Shown here piece by piece: positions 54,165-63,346 of a DNA stretch of 64,000 nucleotides. A model generated the notes under the pieces. It was not told the DNA's origin. It ran no database searches and was given only the letters and a program-made list of their open reading frames with translations. Made by a program: the position numbers and the translations under genes. Each line of letters starts with the position of its first letter. The first letter of the stretch is position 1. This DNA is from DVEG01 sp964405435. Its GTDB lineage: Bacteria > Cyanobacteriota > Cyanobacteriia > Cyanobacteriales > Oscillatoriaceae. Location: assembly GCA_964405435.1 (NCBI GenBank), contig CAYOOD010000030.1:11423-75422 (forward strand), written 5' to 3'.

Positions 54165-54689
54165 CTATTTATTCAGATATCGCCCCGCCATCATTATCGC
54201 GTCGGCAACATCTACATCGCCGTCGCCATCGGCATCTAAGAAATTATTGAGGACGGGATTTGCGCCCTGTTGGGGATTCTGAGCGCTGGCTCCAGTTTTT
54301 AATAAGTTGAGAACAATGGGAATCAACATCGGCAGCATCATTTGAATGGTGGCGCTATTCATTCCCGTTCTTTGAGAGATTTCCTGAATGATTCGCGCCT
54401 GCCATTCCGGGGGAAATAGCGCCGCAACGGCTTGGGGGTTGGGCAGGGTGCCGCTGTATTGATTGACGATCGCTTGTGCCTGCTCTGTGCCGGCGGCGGC
54501 TCGCTGTTCCTGTAGGGCTGAGCGCACCTGACTGCCCACCATCGAGAAAACGGTTTGTGCCGTCGCGGGATCTAAATTGTAGTCGCTCGCGAGCTGGTGT
54601 ACTGCGCCGACAATTCCATCGAGTTCGGTTGGATTGGCTTGCTGATTGGGATTGGCGATCGCACCGATTATTTGGTCAAAAAGTCCCAT
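54165..54689 (-). CDS. DUF937 (YidB-like) protein with C-terminal dockerin/EF-hand-like loop
   Basis: A 174-residue protein. The N-terminal MGLFDQIIGAIANPNQQANPTELDGIV and the helical Gln/Ala-rich middle match the DUF937/YidB family. The C-terminal DADGDGDVDVADAIMMAGRYL is a canonical calcium-binding loop of dockerin/EF-hand type. The ATG at 54689 (GTGAGGATT before it) is preferred to the GTG three codons upstream. No signal peptide. Function unknown. Confidence 0.8.
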   Translation of the reverse strand: MGLFDQIIGAIANPNQQANPTELDGIVGAVHQLASDYNLDPATAQTVFSMVGSQVRSALQEQRAAAGTEQAQAIVNQYSGTLPNPQAVAALFPPEWQARIIQEISQRTGMNSATIQMMLPMLIPIVLNLLKTGASAQNPQQGANPVLNNFLDADGDGDVDVADAIMMAGRYLNK

Positions 54690-54859
54690 AATCCTCACTA
54701 TCCTTTAATAAGGGTGATTTGCTGTTGTCTCTATTTTAGAGCTTGGATTTGACAAGCGATCGCAGCCTTCCCATTTGACTGTCTGCGCCAATCGCGAGTT
54801 CCGACATCTTATCCAATTAATGAATTTTTGTCAATCCATCTGAAGTCTTATAAAAAATT

Positions 54860-55316
54860 GTAGGCTGTAGGGGCGAAGCATTGGCGCAAATTATCTGGTA
54901 GATAAACCCAAAATTGATAAACGCTTTCTTCTTCGCCCTGTCACAACGAATTATCTCAAACTACTCCAAATGATAAACACCCCGGCTGCCTTTAGGGCGA
55001 AGCATTCGCGAATAAAAATTTGCGCAAAACCGAGATATTATTGGCGCTTTCTTCTTCGCCCCTACATTCTAATTTTCAAAACTTGTGTAGGGGCGAAGCA
55101 TTTGTGCGAATTATCTGGGAGACAAATAGTAAACTGATAAACACAAATGCTTCGCCCTGCCCAATCAGCCAACGACAAACGGCGCTTCGCCCCTATATCC
55201 TAATTTTCAAAACTTGTGTAGGGGCGAAGAAGAAAGCGCGAATTATCTGTGAGACAAACCGTAAACTGATAAACACAAATGCTTCGCCCTGCCCAACCAG
55301 CCAATGACAACCGGCG
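54860..55316. repeat. Array of ~124-bp repeats with GGGGCGAAGCATT / AATGCTTCGCCC hairpins
   Basis: At least two clear units (55066-55190 and 55191-55316) share TAATTTTCAAAACTTGTGTA, GGGGCGAAG, GAATTATCTG, GTAAACTGATAAACACAAAT and GCTTCGCCCTGCCCAA; two more diverged units precede them. The last unit abuts the stop codon of the large sensor gene. An open frame across the units is an artefact of the repeat. The remainder of 54690-54859 has no gene. Confidence 0.85.
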
Positions 55317-58300
55317 CTACCTCTGCTTGAGTACCAGCAAGGTAATGTCGTCAAAAACCTTCTGCTTGCCGATATGCTCGCGCACGTCGCTGACAATCAA
55401 TTGCTTGATATCAGGCGCGCTCAGGTGGCGGTGCTGGCGGGAAACTTCAACCAGGCGCTCTAACCCGTATTGCACCTTTGCTGTATTTTCTGCTTCGGTG
55501 ATGCCGTCGGTGTACAGCACCACCACGTCGCCAGCCGATAAATGCACCTCGGTGGCAGCCACAAAATCGGCGATATCTTCCTCTAAGCCGATGGGGAAAC
55601 CTAAATCGATTGTATCGATTATCTCGACTTCGCCGTTAGCTCGCGCGACGATAATTTCTTCGTGCTGCCCGCTGGCGAGTAAGGTATTTTCGTGATAGTC
55701 GAGCAGCAGCAGCGTCATGTTTTTGTCGGAATTCATCCGCTGCAAGTTGCCGTAGGTTGCCCGATTCAGCAGGGCTAGGAATTGCACCGGGTTGGTGACG
55801 CCGCTCTTGAGCAAAGTGCGTACTGCCATTTGCACCATCATCATCAAAACGCCGCTCTGCAAGCCGTGCCCCGTCACGTCGCCGATGCCGATTTTGACGC
55901 GCCCTTCGTGCAGTTGTACGTCGTAATAGTCGCCGCCCACTTCCGAGGCGGGTTCCATGAATCCGGCGATTTCCAATCCCGATATCGCGGCGAGCTCGCT
56001 GTCGGAGGGCAGGAGCATTTGCTGCAGCTTCCGCGTCACGTCGATTTCGGCTCCCAGGCGGATGTTTTCGGTAGTCAGTTTCAACAGGTTCAGGTGGGTT
56101 TTGATGCGGGCGAAGAGTTCGTCTTTTTCGATGGGTTTGGTGAGGTAGTCGTTGGCACCTGCCTCGAAGCCGGCAACTAAATCGGCGACGCGATTTTTGG
56201 CTGTCAGCAGCAAAATGGGCAGCTCGTTGGCGGCTTTCTTTTCGCGGATGCGGCGGGTGACTTCGTAGCCTGTCATTCTCGGCATCATCACGTCGAGTAG
56301 GATTAAATCGGGTTGGAAGCCGTTTTCGAGAATTGCTAGGGCTTCGATGCCGTTATTCGCTTGCGCGATCGCATAATGTTGCAGGGACAAATTATTAGCG
56401 AGTACCTGCAAGTTAATCGGTTCATCATCCACCACTAAAATCTTGAAAGCATCGCTGTCGCTGACAATTTCTGGGTTGAGGGCGACAACTTCGCTGCTGT
56501 ATTCTCTGGCGGCTGGAGCAGTTTTCAGCGGTTCGACTGGCGCGGCGGTTTCGCTCGCCTCTGTGGCGATTGGCAGGGTAAAAGTAAACTGGGAGCCGAC
56601 GCCCAATTGCGAGGAAACGCTAATCGTGCCGCCGTGCAATTCCACGAGCTGCTTGGTAATCGCCAATCCCAACCCCGTACCGCCGTAAATCCGCGCTGTG
56701 GAGCCATCTGCTTGCTCGAACGATTCAAAAATCCGATCGAATTTATCTTCGGCAATGCCAATGCCGGTATCGGAAACGGTGATGGAGAGGAGGGGGAGAG
56801 GGGGAGAGGGGGAGAGGGGGGGAGTGGGAGAGGGGGAGTTATTTTCGGGATTGCTAATTACCGATTCGTTATTGGCGATGGTTACTTCTGCCGAAACTTG
56901 GATGGTGCCGGATTCGGTAAATTTAATCGCGTTGCCGATGAGGTTTTGCAGGATTTGCTGCACGCGATTTTCGTCGGCGAGGGCGAGGGGCAGCTCGGCG
57001 GGGATGGCGTTTACCAACTGCAGCGATTTTTTGGCGGCAAGCGGCTGCGAGAGGGCAAGCACGATTTCGGCTAGCTCTCGCACGGCAACCGGTTTGGTTT
57101 GCAGTTGGATGTTTTGGTGCTGCAGTTTGGAGAAGTCGAGAATGTCGTTGATGAGATTCGAGAGTCGCCTGCCGGAGGTGGCGATTGTTTTGAGGTTGGC
57201 TACCGCTGTCGGCGGCAAGTTTCCGGCGATGCCGTCGATAAGGGATTCGGTGAGCCCGATGATGCCATTCAAAGGGGTGCGCAACTCGTGGGAGGTGTTG
57301 GCGAGAAATTCGTCTTTTAACCTATCCATTTCTTGCAGGGCAGCGTTTTTCGCTTCCAGCTCCTGGGTGAAGCGCATCCGCTCGGCTTCGGCTTGCTTGC
57401 GCTGGGTGATGTCTTTGAAAGCGGTGATGGCGTAGGTGATTTTGCCCTGCTCGTCAAAGATGGGGGTGCCCCAGATTTCGAGGGGAACGGTTTTGTTTCC
57501 TTGGCGCAGCTCGATGTTTTCAATGGTGGATTTTTCGCCTTTGAGGGCTCGCGCTAGGGGCAGTTGCTCGGCGGGGTAGAGCTCCTCCGTGCCGGCTTTG
57601 TAGCACTGATAGGTTTCGGGGTGCTGCTCGACGCTCTCGGATGCCAGGGTTTCTCGCCCGAGTACCTCCCGCCCTATCTCGTTGATGTAGGTGGGGTTGC
57701 CGGTGGCATCGAAGACGGAGATGCCCACGGGTATCGCTTCGAGAATTTGGTTGAGTTTGCGCTCGTTGTCGCGCAGGGCGGCATTTTCTCGCTCTTGGGT
57801 GAGGGTTTTCCAGCGCACATAGGCGGCGACGGCGGCGGCGGCGGCGAGTACATAGAGGGTATATGCCCACCAGGTTTTCCAGGGGGGCGGGGTGACGGTG
57901 ATTTTTATCGAGGTGCCGGTTTCATTCCACACGCCGTCATTGTTGGAGCCTTTGACGTGGAAGGTGTAGGTGCCGCCGTCTAGGTTGGTGTAGGTGGCGT
58001 AGCGTTTGGTGCCGTTGTATATCCAGTCTTTATCGAAGCCTTCGAGTTTGTAGGCGTACTGGTTTTTGCTGGGGTTGGTGTAGTCGAGGGCAGCAAATTC
58101 AAAGGTGATTACTTTGTCTTGGTAGGAGAGGTGGAGGGATTTGGCTTCGGATATGGCGGTTTCGAGTTTGACGGGTTCGTTGAATTTTCGGAAGCCGGTT
58201 AGCACCACGGGCGGGATGTGGGGGTTGTCTTTGACTTGTTCGGGATAAAAGGCGTTGAAGCCGTTGTAACCGCCGAAAAATAGTTCGCCACTTTTGGTTT

Positions 58301-60326
58301 TGTGATGGGAGAGGGAATCAAATTTGTGGCCCTGCAGTCCATCGCTGACATCGTAATTTCTAAATGTTTCAGTTTGAGGATTGAATTTTGAGATGCCATT
58401 AAATGTACTCAACCATAAATTTCCCTCGCCATCAGCTAGCAAGCCACCAATTACGTTACTGGGCAGACCTTCTTTTTCAGTATAGTGGGTAAATGTCTCT
58501 GTTTTGGGGTCAAATTTATCGAGTCCGCCGCCTTGGGTGCCAATCCAGAGGATGCCGGTTTCGTCTTCATAAATGGCGCTAACTCGGTTGTTGCTGAGGC
58601 TGTTGGAGTTGTCGGGATTGTTGGCGTAATGGGTGAATTGTTCGGTGATTGGATTGAATTTGTCGAGTCCGCCGCCGTAAGTGCCAATCCAAAGCAACCC
58701 GTTTCGATCTTCTAAAATTGTTAAGATCACGTCATAACCCAAGCTGTTCGGATTATCGGGGTTGTTTTGATAACGGGTAAACTTGTTGGTCGCAGGATCG
58801 AATTTAGTAACTCCGCCACCAAATGTGCCAATCCAAAGGATACCGGCACGGTCTTCACAAATTTTGACGACAGTATCATTACTGAGACTATTCGGATTGT
58901 CGGGATCGTGTTGGTAATGGATAAATTTTTCTGTGGCGCGCTCGAAGCGATCTAAGCCTTTATCTCCACCCACCCACATCTGACCGGAAGAGTCTTCATA
59001 AATTGACCAGATGGTTTCACTGCTCAAGCTATTCTGATCGGCAGGGTTGTGTTTGTAGTGGGTAAATTTTCCGGTTTGGCGATCGAGGCGATGCAGCCCG
59101 CCACCGCCAGTGCCAATCCACACAATCCCGGAGCGGTCTTCATAAATTGACCAGACGCCATCCCCGTGCAACCCATTCGGGTTGTCGTTCCCGAAGGTGT
59201 ACCGCTCAAATTTTTCTTTGGCTGGATCGAAGCGATCCACTCCTTTCAACCAAGTGCCTACCCAGATAACGCCTCTTTTGTCCCTGTAGAGTGACAAAAC
59301 ATTATCGTTGCTCAAACTCTGGGGGTCATCGGAGTTGTTGGAATAATGGGTAAAATGTTTTCTGGCGCGATCGAGGCGATCGATTCCTTTACCCGTGTAG
59401 CTGGCATCCCACGTTCCCGAACCAATCCAGAGGACGCCCGTGGGATCTTCACAGAGGGCGCTGATGTAATCGATGCTCAAGCTATTGGGGTCATTGGGAT
59501 CGTGCCGGTAATGGACAAATTGCTCGGTTTCGCGGTCAAATTGATTGAGCCCGCCGCCATTGGTGCCTATCCACAAAACGCCTGCGCTGTCTTCATAGAT
59601 GGCAGTGACGGCATTATCACTCAAACTGGTGGCGTCATTGGGATCGTGGGTGTAGTGAGTAAATTGCTCGGTTTCGCGGTCGAATTTATTCAGTCCTCCG
59701 CCATTGGTGCCTATCCACAGCGTACCCGTCCGATCTTCGTAAATGGCTTTAATTTTGCTGTCACTCAAGCTGGTGGCGTCATTGGCATTGCTGAGATAGT
59801 GCGCGAATTGCCCGGTTTCGCGGTCGAATTTATTTAGTCCTCCATCATTGGTGCCTATCCACAGCGTACCCGTCCGATCTTCCCAGATAGCGCTGACTTC
59901 GTTGGAACTCAAGCTGGTAGAGTCATTGCTGTTGCTGGCATAGCGCCTGAATTGCTCGGTTTGGCGGTCGAATTGGTTGAGTCCTCCTGATTGCGTCCCA
60001 GCCCACAGAGTCCCGAATTTGTCTTCATAGATGGCGGTGATAAAATTATCCGATATTGAGGTAGAATCTGCTGGGTCGTTTTTGTATGTGGTGAGATTGT
60101 AGCCGTCATACTCGGTTAGCCCTTCCTGGGTGCAGAGCCACATCAAACCTTTGCTGTCTTCCAGGATGCAGTTAATGCCAGCCAGTCCCCCATCGGCTGA
60201 CAGGTGTTCAAATTTGACGCGATTTTCTAGGGCAAGGGCGTTGACAGTAAAGCCGAAAAATATTATTATTGTTAGGATTACCGTCAGCAGCGCTGGCAAT
60301 AGTTGAAATTTGATATTAAATCGCAT
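55317..60326 (-). CDS. Giant hybrid sensor: two-component propeller, histidine kinase, receiver and PP2C/SpoIIE phosphatase
   Basis: A 1669-residue membrane sensor. Signal sequence/first helix (~8-30); ~14 propeller repeats of the form AIYEDRTGTLWIGTNGGGLNKFDRET (~40-690); Y_Y_Y-type domain (~740-815); transmembrane helix (~825-845); PAS (~865-975); kinase phosphoacceptor His in TSHELRTPLNGI (~1013); HATPase (NLIGNAIKFTESG, DTGIGIAEDKFDRIF, GGTGLGLAI); receiver with Asp in LLDVMMPRMTG (~1345) and TKPI; then a C-terminal SpoIIE/PP2C phosphatase (~1420-1669: ASEVGGDYYDV, IGDVTGHGLQSG, LYTDGITEAEN). A Ser/Pro-rich repeat tract interrupts the ATPase domain at ~1165-1185. The output is probably dephosphorylation of an anti-sigma-antagonist-type partner; none is adjacent. 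Confidence 0.92.
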   Translation of the reverse strand: MRFNIKFQLLPALLTVILTIIIFFGFTVNALALENRVKFEHLSADGGLAGINCILEDSKGLMWLCTQEGLTEYDGYNLTTYKNDPADSTSISDNFITAIYEDKFGTLWAGTQSGGLNQFDRQTEQFRRYASNSNDSTSLSSNEVSAIWEDRTGTLWIGTNDGGLNKFDRETGQFAHYLSNANDATSLSDSKIKAIYEDRTGTLWIGTNGGGLNKFDRETEQFTHYTHDPNDATSLSDNAVTAIYEDSAGVLWIGTNGGGLNQFDRETEQFVHYRHDPNDPNSLSIDYISALCEDPTGVLWIGSGTWDASYTGKGIDRLDRARKHFTHYSNNSDDPQSLSNDNVLSLYRDKRGVIWVGTWLKGVDRFDPAKEKFERYTFGNDNPNGLHGDGVWSIYEDRSGIVWIGTGGGGLHRLDRQTGKFTHYKHNPADQNSLSSETIWSIYEDSSGQMWVGGDKGLDRFERATEKFIHYQHDPDNPNSLSNDTVVKICEDRAGILWIGTFGGGVTKFDPATNKFTRYQNNPDNPNSLGYDVILTILEDRNGLLWIGTYGGGLDKFNPITEQFTHYANNPDNSNSLSNNRVSAIYEDETGILWIGTQGGGLDKFDPKTETFTHYTEKEGLPSNVIGGLLADGEGNLWLSTFNGISKFNPQTETFRNYDVSDGLQGHKFDSLSHHKTKSGELFFGGYNGFNAFYPEQVKDNPHIPPVVLTGFRKFNEPVKLETAISEAKSLHLSYQDKVITFEFAALDYTNPSKNQYAYKLEGFDKDWIYNGTKRYATYTNLDGGTYTFHVKGSNNDGVWNETGTSIKITVTPPPWKTWWAYTLYVLAAAAAVAAYVRWKTLTQERENAALRDNERKLNQILEAIPVGISVFDATGNPTYINEIGREVLGRETLASESVEQHPETYQCYKAGTEELYPAEQLPLARALKGEKSTIENIELRQGNKTVPLEIWGTPIFDEQGKITYAITAFKDITQRKQAEAERMRFTQELEAKNAALQEMDRLKDEFLANTSHELRTPLNGIIGLTESLIDGIAGNLPPTAVANLKTIATSGRRLSNLINDILDFSKLQHQNIQLQTKPVAVRELAEIVLALSQPLAAKKSLQLVNAIPAELPLALADENRVQQILQNLIGNAIKFTESGTIQVSAEVTIANNESVISNPENNSPSPTPPLSPSPPLPLLSITVSDTGIGIAEDKFDRIFESFEQADGSTARIYGGTGLGLAITKQLVELHGGTISVSSQLGVGSQFTFTLPIATEASETAAPVEPLKTAPAAREYSSEVVALNPEIVSDSDAFKILVVDDEPINLQVLANNLSLQHYAIAQANNGIEALAILENGFQPDLILLDVMMPRMTGYEVTRRIREKKAANELPILLLTAKNRVADLVAGFEAGANDYLTKPIEKDELFARIKTHLNLLKLTTENIRLGAEIDVTRKLQQMLLPSDSELAAISGLEIAGFMEPASEVGGDYYDVQLHEGRVKIGIGDVTGHGLQSGVLMMMVQMAVRTLLKSGVTNPVQFLALLNRATYGNLQRMNSDKNMTLLLLDYHENTLLASGQHEEIIVARANGEVEIIDTIDLGFPIGLEEDIADFVAATEVHLSAGDVVVLYTDGITEAENTAKVQYGLERLVEVSRQHRHLSAPDIKQLIVSDVREHIGKQKVFDDITLLVLKQR
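56786..56832. repeat. GGGGGAGAG tandem repeat inside the sensor gene
   Basis: About five GGGGGAGAG units lie within coding sequence and encode a Ser/Pro/Leu-rich insert (SPTPPLSPSPPLP) between the N and G1 boxes of the kinase ATPase domain. The same repeat occurs in intergenic DNA at 51455-51485 and 63965-64000. Confidence 0.85.
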
Positions 60327-60789
60327 AATTTGGGCGAGGTTAGAATTTACCTAAGAAGCGCACCAGTAGGGACAAGGGACGCCGTGCCGCCACACCCCGA
60401 CATCCCGGCACCTCGAGCTAAATCATACCATGCCTTGCTTCGCCCCTACACCGTCACCCCGTCAGGGCCCGCGCATTCCGATGGGGGGAGCAGGGGAGCA
60501 GGGGAGCAGGGGAGATAATTGTGCAGGGGAGCAGGGGACGGGGGGACCAGGGGACGGGGGGACCAGGGGGTGTACGGGCGAATGGCCATTCGCCCCTACT
60601 TCGGACCAGGGGACTCCCAGTCACCCCGTCATTCCATCTCCCCATCTCCCCGTCTCCCCGTCACCCCGTCAGGGCCCGCGCATTCCGATCGTGATTTCTC
60701 GGTGGTGTCCGAGAGATGGTTCGCCGGAATGCTTCGCCCCTACATCAACGGGATGCTCCCATGCCCAATTCCCAATTCCCCATTTCCCT
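60327..60789. repeat. GC-rich repeat region with 32-bp direct repeats, no gene
   Basis: Two exact 32-bp direct copies starting CCGTCACCCCGTCAGGG lie at 60451-60482 and 60658-60689. Between them are GGGGAGCA tandem units (60484-60535) and a GTACGGGCGAATGG / CCATTCGCCCCTAC palindrome (60572-60599). A solo end of the miniature element (GGGATGCTCCC, 60747-60760) lies near the right side. Confidence 0.8.
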
Positions 60790-61911
60790 TCACAGATACA
60801 CTGACATTATTTCTTGACTCATTTTAATGTAGTCGCCATCGTAGCGGGAAACGTCGTAGCACCCCAGGGGATTTTCAATCAAATTGATGCGGCACTTTTC
60901 GCAGTAAGTGCAGGGCTTATCTGGCTCATCTTTTCCCTGGGCAAAGATGTTAGGTAAATCGCTGTTGGCAATCAAGGCGCGGGCGAGGGTAACGGCATCG
61001 CAATAGCCTTCATTGATGACTTGGCGGATGTAGGGGGCGGTTTGAAATCCCCCCGTACATAGCACGGGAATGCTGACGCTCTGTTTTACCTGCTGCGCTT
61101 TCTCCAGATGTTCTCCCTCGATATCTAAGGGAAATTTGCCCGAGGGATGCTCGCTGTAGGGGATTTTTCTCCCTACATGGAGGGCATCAGCCCCGGCTTG
61201 CTGGAGCCACTGGCTCAGTTGGATTTGCTCAGCGATCGCCTGCAAGGCACTAATTTTCACCTGGATGTGAAAATCCTCCCCCACTTGCTGGCGGATGGCG
61301 GCGAGAATCTCTAACAGAAATCGGGCGCGGTTCTGAAACGAACCTCCATACTCATCACAGCGCTGATTCCACGTTGGGCTGAGAAATTGGGCGATGAGAT
61401 TTACGGGTGGCTGTTTCTTGCTCTCTTCTGTGAATTGATACAGCAGCACCCCGGTGCCGCTGGTGGTGGCATCCACTTCTATCCCGTCGAGTTGCGCTTC
61501 TCGCACCCGTCTGGAGGCGTCGGCAAAGTGTTGGACGATTTCCCGAATTTGTTCGGATGTGAGAGTGGGGAGCGGGCAACCCAGATGAGTGCCGCCATAG
61601 CTGAGTTGCACGATATATTTGCAGTCGTATTGACGAACGGTTTCGCCGATTTTGCGCCAAAAAGGAATCCGATCGTCCCTGTCTATAGTAGCGCAATTCG
61701 GCCCGATTCTTCCGAGTTGGTGAACTGGCGCAACGGCTGAAAGTAGAGCCCCGACACCGCCCTTGGCGAATTTTTCTTCCCATTTGAGGCGCGCTTGCGT
61801 GCCAGAGCCATCGGGGTTGTCAAAGTTGCCGTAAGTATTGGAGCGAAAAATCCGATTTTTTACCGTCAGGTTGCGAAATTTTAAAGGTTCAAAAATGATA
61901 TCTTTTATCAT
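60790..61911 (-). CDS. NADH:flavin oxidoreductase (Old Yellow Enzyme family)
   Basis: A 373-residue FMN TIM-barrel oxidoreductase reducing activated alkenes or related substrates. N-terminal IIFEPLKFRNLTVKNRIFRSNTYG is the FMN-site start, followed by FAKGGVGALLSAVAPVHQLGR, YIVQLSYGGTHLG and SPTWNQRCDEYGGSFQNRARFLLEIL (the strongest family motif), then VLCTGGFQTAPYIRQVINEGYCDAVTLARALIAN. A C-terminal CTYCEKCRINLIENPLGC cysteine set resembles the iron-sulphur region of longer enoate/dienoyl-CoA reductases, but the flavodoxin-like domain is missing. Physiological substrate unknown. The ATG at 61911 lies on the edge of a repeat array. Confidence 0.9.
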   Translation of the reverse strand: MIKDIIFEPLKFRNLTVKNRIFRSNTYGNFDNPDGSGTQARLKWEEKFAKGGVGALLSAVAPVHQLGRIGPNCATIDRDDRIPFWRKIGETVRQYDCKYIVQLSYGGTHLGCPLPTLTSEQIREIVQHFADASRRVREAQLDGIEVDATTSGTGVLLYQFTEESKKQPPVNLIAQFLSPTWNQRCDEYGGSFQNRARFLLEILAAIRQQVGEDFHIQVKISALQAIAEQIQLSQWLQQAGADALHVGRKIPYSEHPSGKFPLDIEGEHLEKAQQVKQSVSIPVLCTGGFQTAPYIRQVINEGYCDAVTLARALIANSDLPNIFAQGKDEPDKPCTYCEKCRINLIENPLGCYDVSRYDGDYIKMSQEIMSVYL

Positions 61912-62165
61912 CGAGGTTCGTAGTTGGGCTTCAGCCCAAAAAAAGGTTCGTAGTTGGGCTTTAGCCCAAAAAAAGGTTCGTAGTTGGGCTTCAGCCCAAA
62001 ATCAGACAAGATACTTTTATCATCGAGGTTCGTAGTTGGGCTTCAGCCCAAAAAAAGGTTCGTAGTTGGGCTTCAGCCCAAAATCAGACAAGAGCCCACC
62101 GAAAGAGGGCTAAAGCCCAACTACGAACCGGGAAAGAGGGCTAAAGCCCAACTACGAACCAAAGC
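61908..62165. repeat. Array of GGTTCGTAGTTGGGCTTCAGCCCAA repeats
   Basis: Five direct copies (starting near 61916, 61946, 61976, 62027 and 62056) and two inverted copies (62107-62160) of a ~27-bp unit containing the palindrome TTGGGCTTCAGCCCAA. A longer duplication (TTTATCATCGAGGTTCG at ~61903 and ~62015) copies the start-codon context of the oxidoreductase gene. Confidence 0.88.
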
Positions 62166-62309
62166 CCACCCTACTACTATTTTGTTTTGATTGCTGCAAA
62201 TCTGCACTGGACAAGATTGTAGATTGTAGAGTGGTGCGGGTACGATCGCCCTACAAGCTGGTTGTAAATTCTCGCCCTAAGCCAGCCGCTCTGAAACGGC
62301 AGAACTTAG

Positions 62310-62516
62310 CTACACACAAGCATCACCAAACTGCTTTGCGCGTTCGTCGCGCAGCAGTTGGATGTAGGCTTCTTCACCGCCTTGGCGGATGAGGGCCTTT
62401 TGCTCTTCCGTCAAGTCGTACTCAGCGATGAGTGATTCAACGTCGTTGAGGTACTTCTCGAACTTTCGGGGGTTTTTGGCCATATCGGCCAACATCTCAA
62501 ACAGAGGGGATGACAT
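62310..62516 (-). CDS. Small LigA-like domain protein
   Basis: A 68-residue helical protein (MSSPLFEMLADMAKNPRKFEKYLND, EYDLTEEQKALIRQGGEEAYIQLLRDE) resembling the small alpha subunit (LigA) fold of extradiol dioxygenases, found as stand-alone short proteins in many bacteria. It ends in FGDACV. No dioxygenase or modification enzyme is adjacent. A role as a small binding or leader-like peptide is possible but unsupported. Confidence 0.6.
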   Translation of the reverse strand: MSSPLFEMLADMAKNPRKFEKYLNDVESLIAEYDLTEEQKALIRQGGEEAYIQLLRDERAKQFGDACV

Positions 62517-63016
62517 GCGTTCACTCCTTGTGGTAGATGTGGGGTTTTGGTTTCGGGGACACTCCTCCTCTGGGGAGTTTGTAGCCTCTTATACAAAACC
62601 GCTGATTACACCAACGTTCTTTTTTTATCGCGCCCCGTGGCAATTGGCAAGGGCGTGCGGCTTTTTGCCATTAAAACAATTAATTTCCTGAATGTCAAGT
62701 TGAGATTTCTGGAGATGGGGGAGGGGGTGATATCAATTCTCACAATAATTGCGACAACTCCAAGATGGTCAATCTCCGGCGTCCCCCAACCACCCTAGGG
62801 AGTGGTACAAGTCCTGTACTGCGAGGGTGCCCCCGGAAAAAGCCCCGATCGGAAATGTCCTAATCATTTAAACGCGCTATAGTAAAATAATTACCTGTTT
62901 CACCCAACCCAATGCACCTTGATTTGGCTGGGGGTCTGTGCATTTCGTCGTCCACACTGCTTTCTAGCAGCGCTACAGGTGATTTCCATGCTGCAAAAAT
63001 TCCGCTCTCTCTGCCT
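62517..63016. other. 0.5-kb stretch before the toxin-antitoxin pair, no gene seen
   Basis: No supported gene. The AT-rich part at 62860-62900 (CTATAGTAAAATAATTACC) may hold the promoter of the DUF433 gene. Confidence 0.4.
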
Positions 63017-63346
63017 ATGAATATTCAATTAGTTGATTCCCTCGTTGAGATTATCGAAGCTCTCACCCCAGAGGAAAACGCCCTACTGCAAGAAAAACTA
63101 CAGGTGCGAACTATTCAAGTAACCCCAGGGGTTTGTGGAGGAGCCGCCCGCATTCGCAATACCAGAATCCCCGTGTGGACATTGGTTTCTTTCCGCCTAC
63201 AGGGAGCTGATGAGGCTGAAATTCTGCGCAACTATCCCACCCTCACTCCGTTGGATCTCAGTGCGGCGTGGATTTACTACAACAGCCATCGCCAAGAAAT
63301 TGACTCGCTCATCGCAGATATCCAAGAAGAAGATGGACAGGATTGA
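63017..63346 (+). CDS. DUF433 antitoxin-like protein
   Basis: A 109-residue protein with the DUF433 winged-helix motif (GVCGGAARIRNTRIPVWTLVSFRLQGADEAEILRNYPTLTPLDLSAAWIYY as successive elements). In bacteria DUF433 genes pair with DUF5615 PIN-like toxins. The start at 63017 is chosen as the Met before IQLVDSLVEI; the open frame reaches to 62912 without a good start context. It overlaps the start of the following DUF5615 gene by 14 bp, the usual layout of a toxin-antitoxin operon. Confidence 0.85.
   Translation: MNIQLVDSLVEIIEALTPEENALLQEKLQVRTIQVTPGVCGGAARIRNTRIPVWTLVSFRLQGADEAEILRNYPTLTPLDLSAAWIYYNSHRQEIDSLIADIQEEDGQD

Noticed and set aside
55020..55307. 95-residue open frame across the 54860-55316 array
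   Set aside because: Its sequence is periodic (NTNASPCP... twice) because it reads through the nucleotide repeats; no protein-like composition or start context.
61908..62165. Regular repeats considered as a CRISPR array
   Set aside because: The units are separated by only a few bases of A-rich sequence or by copied sequence, not by unique spacers, and occur in both orientations; no cas genes.
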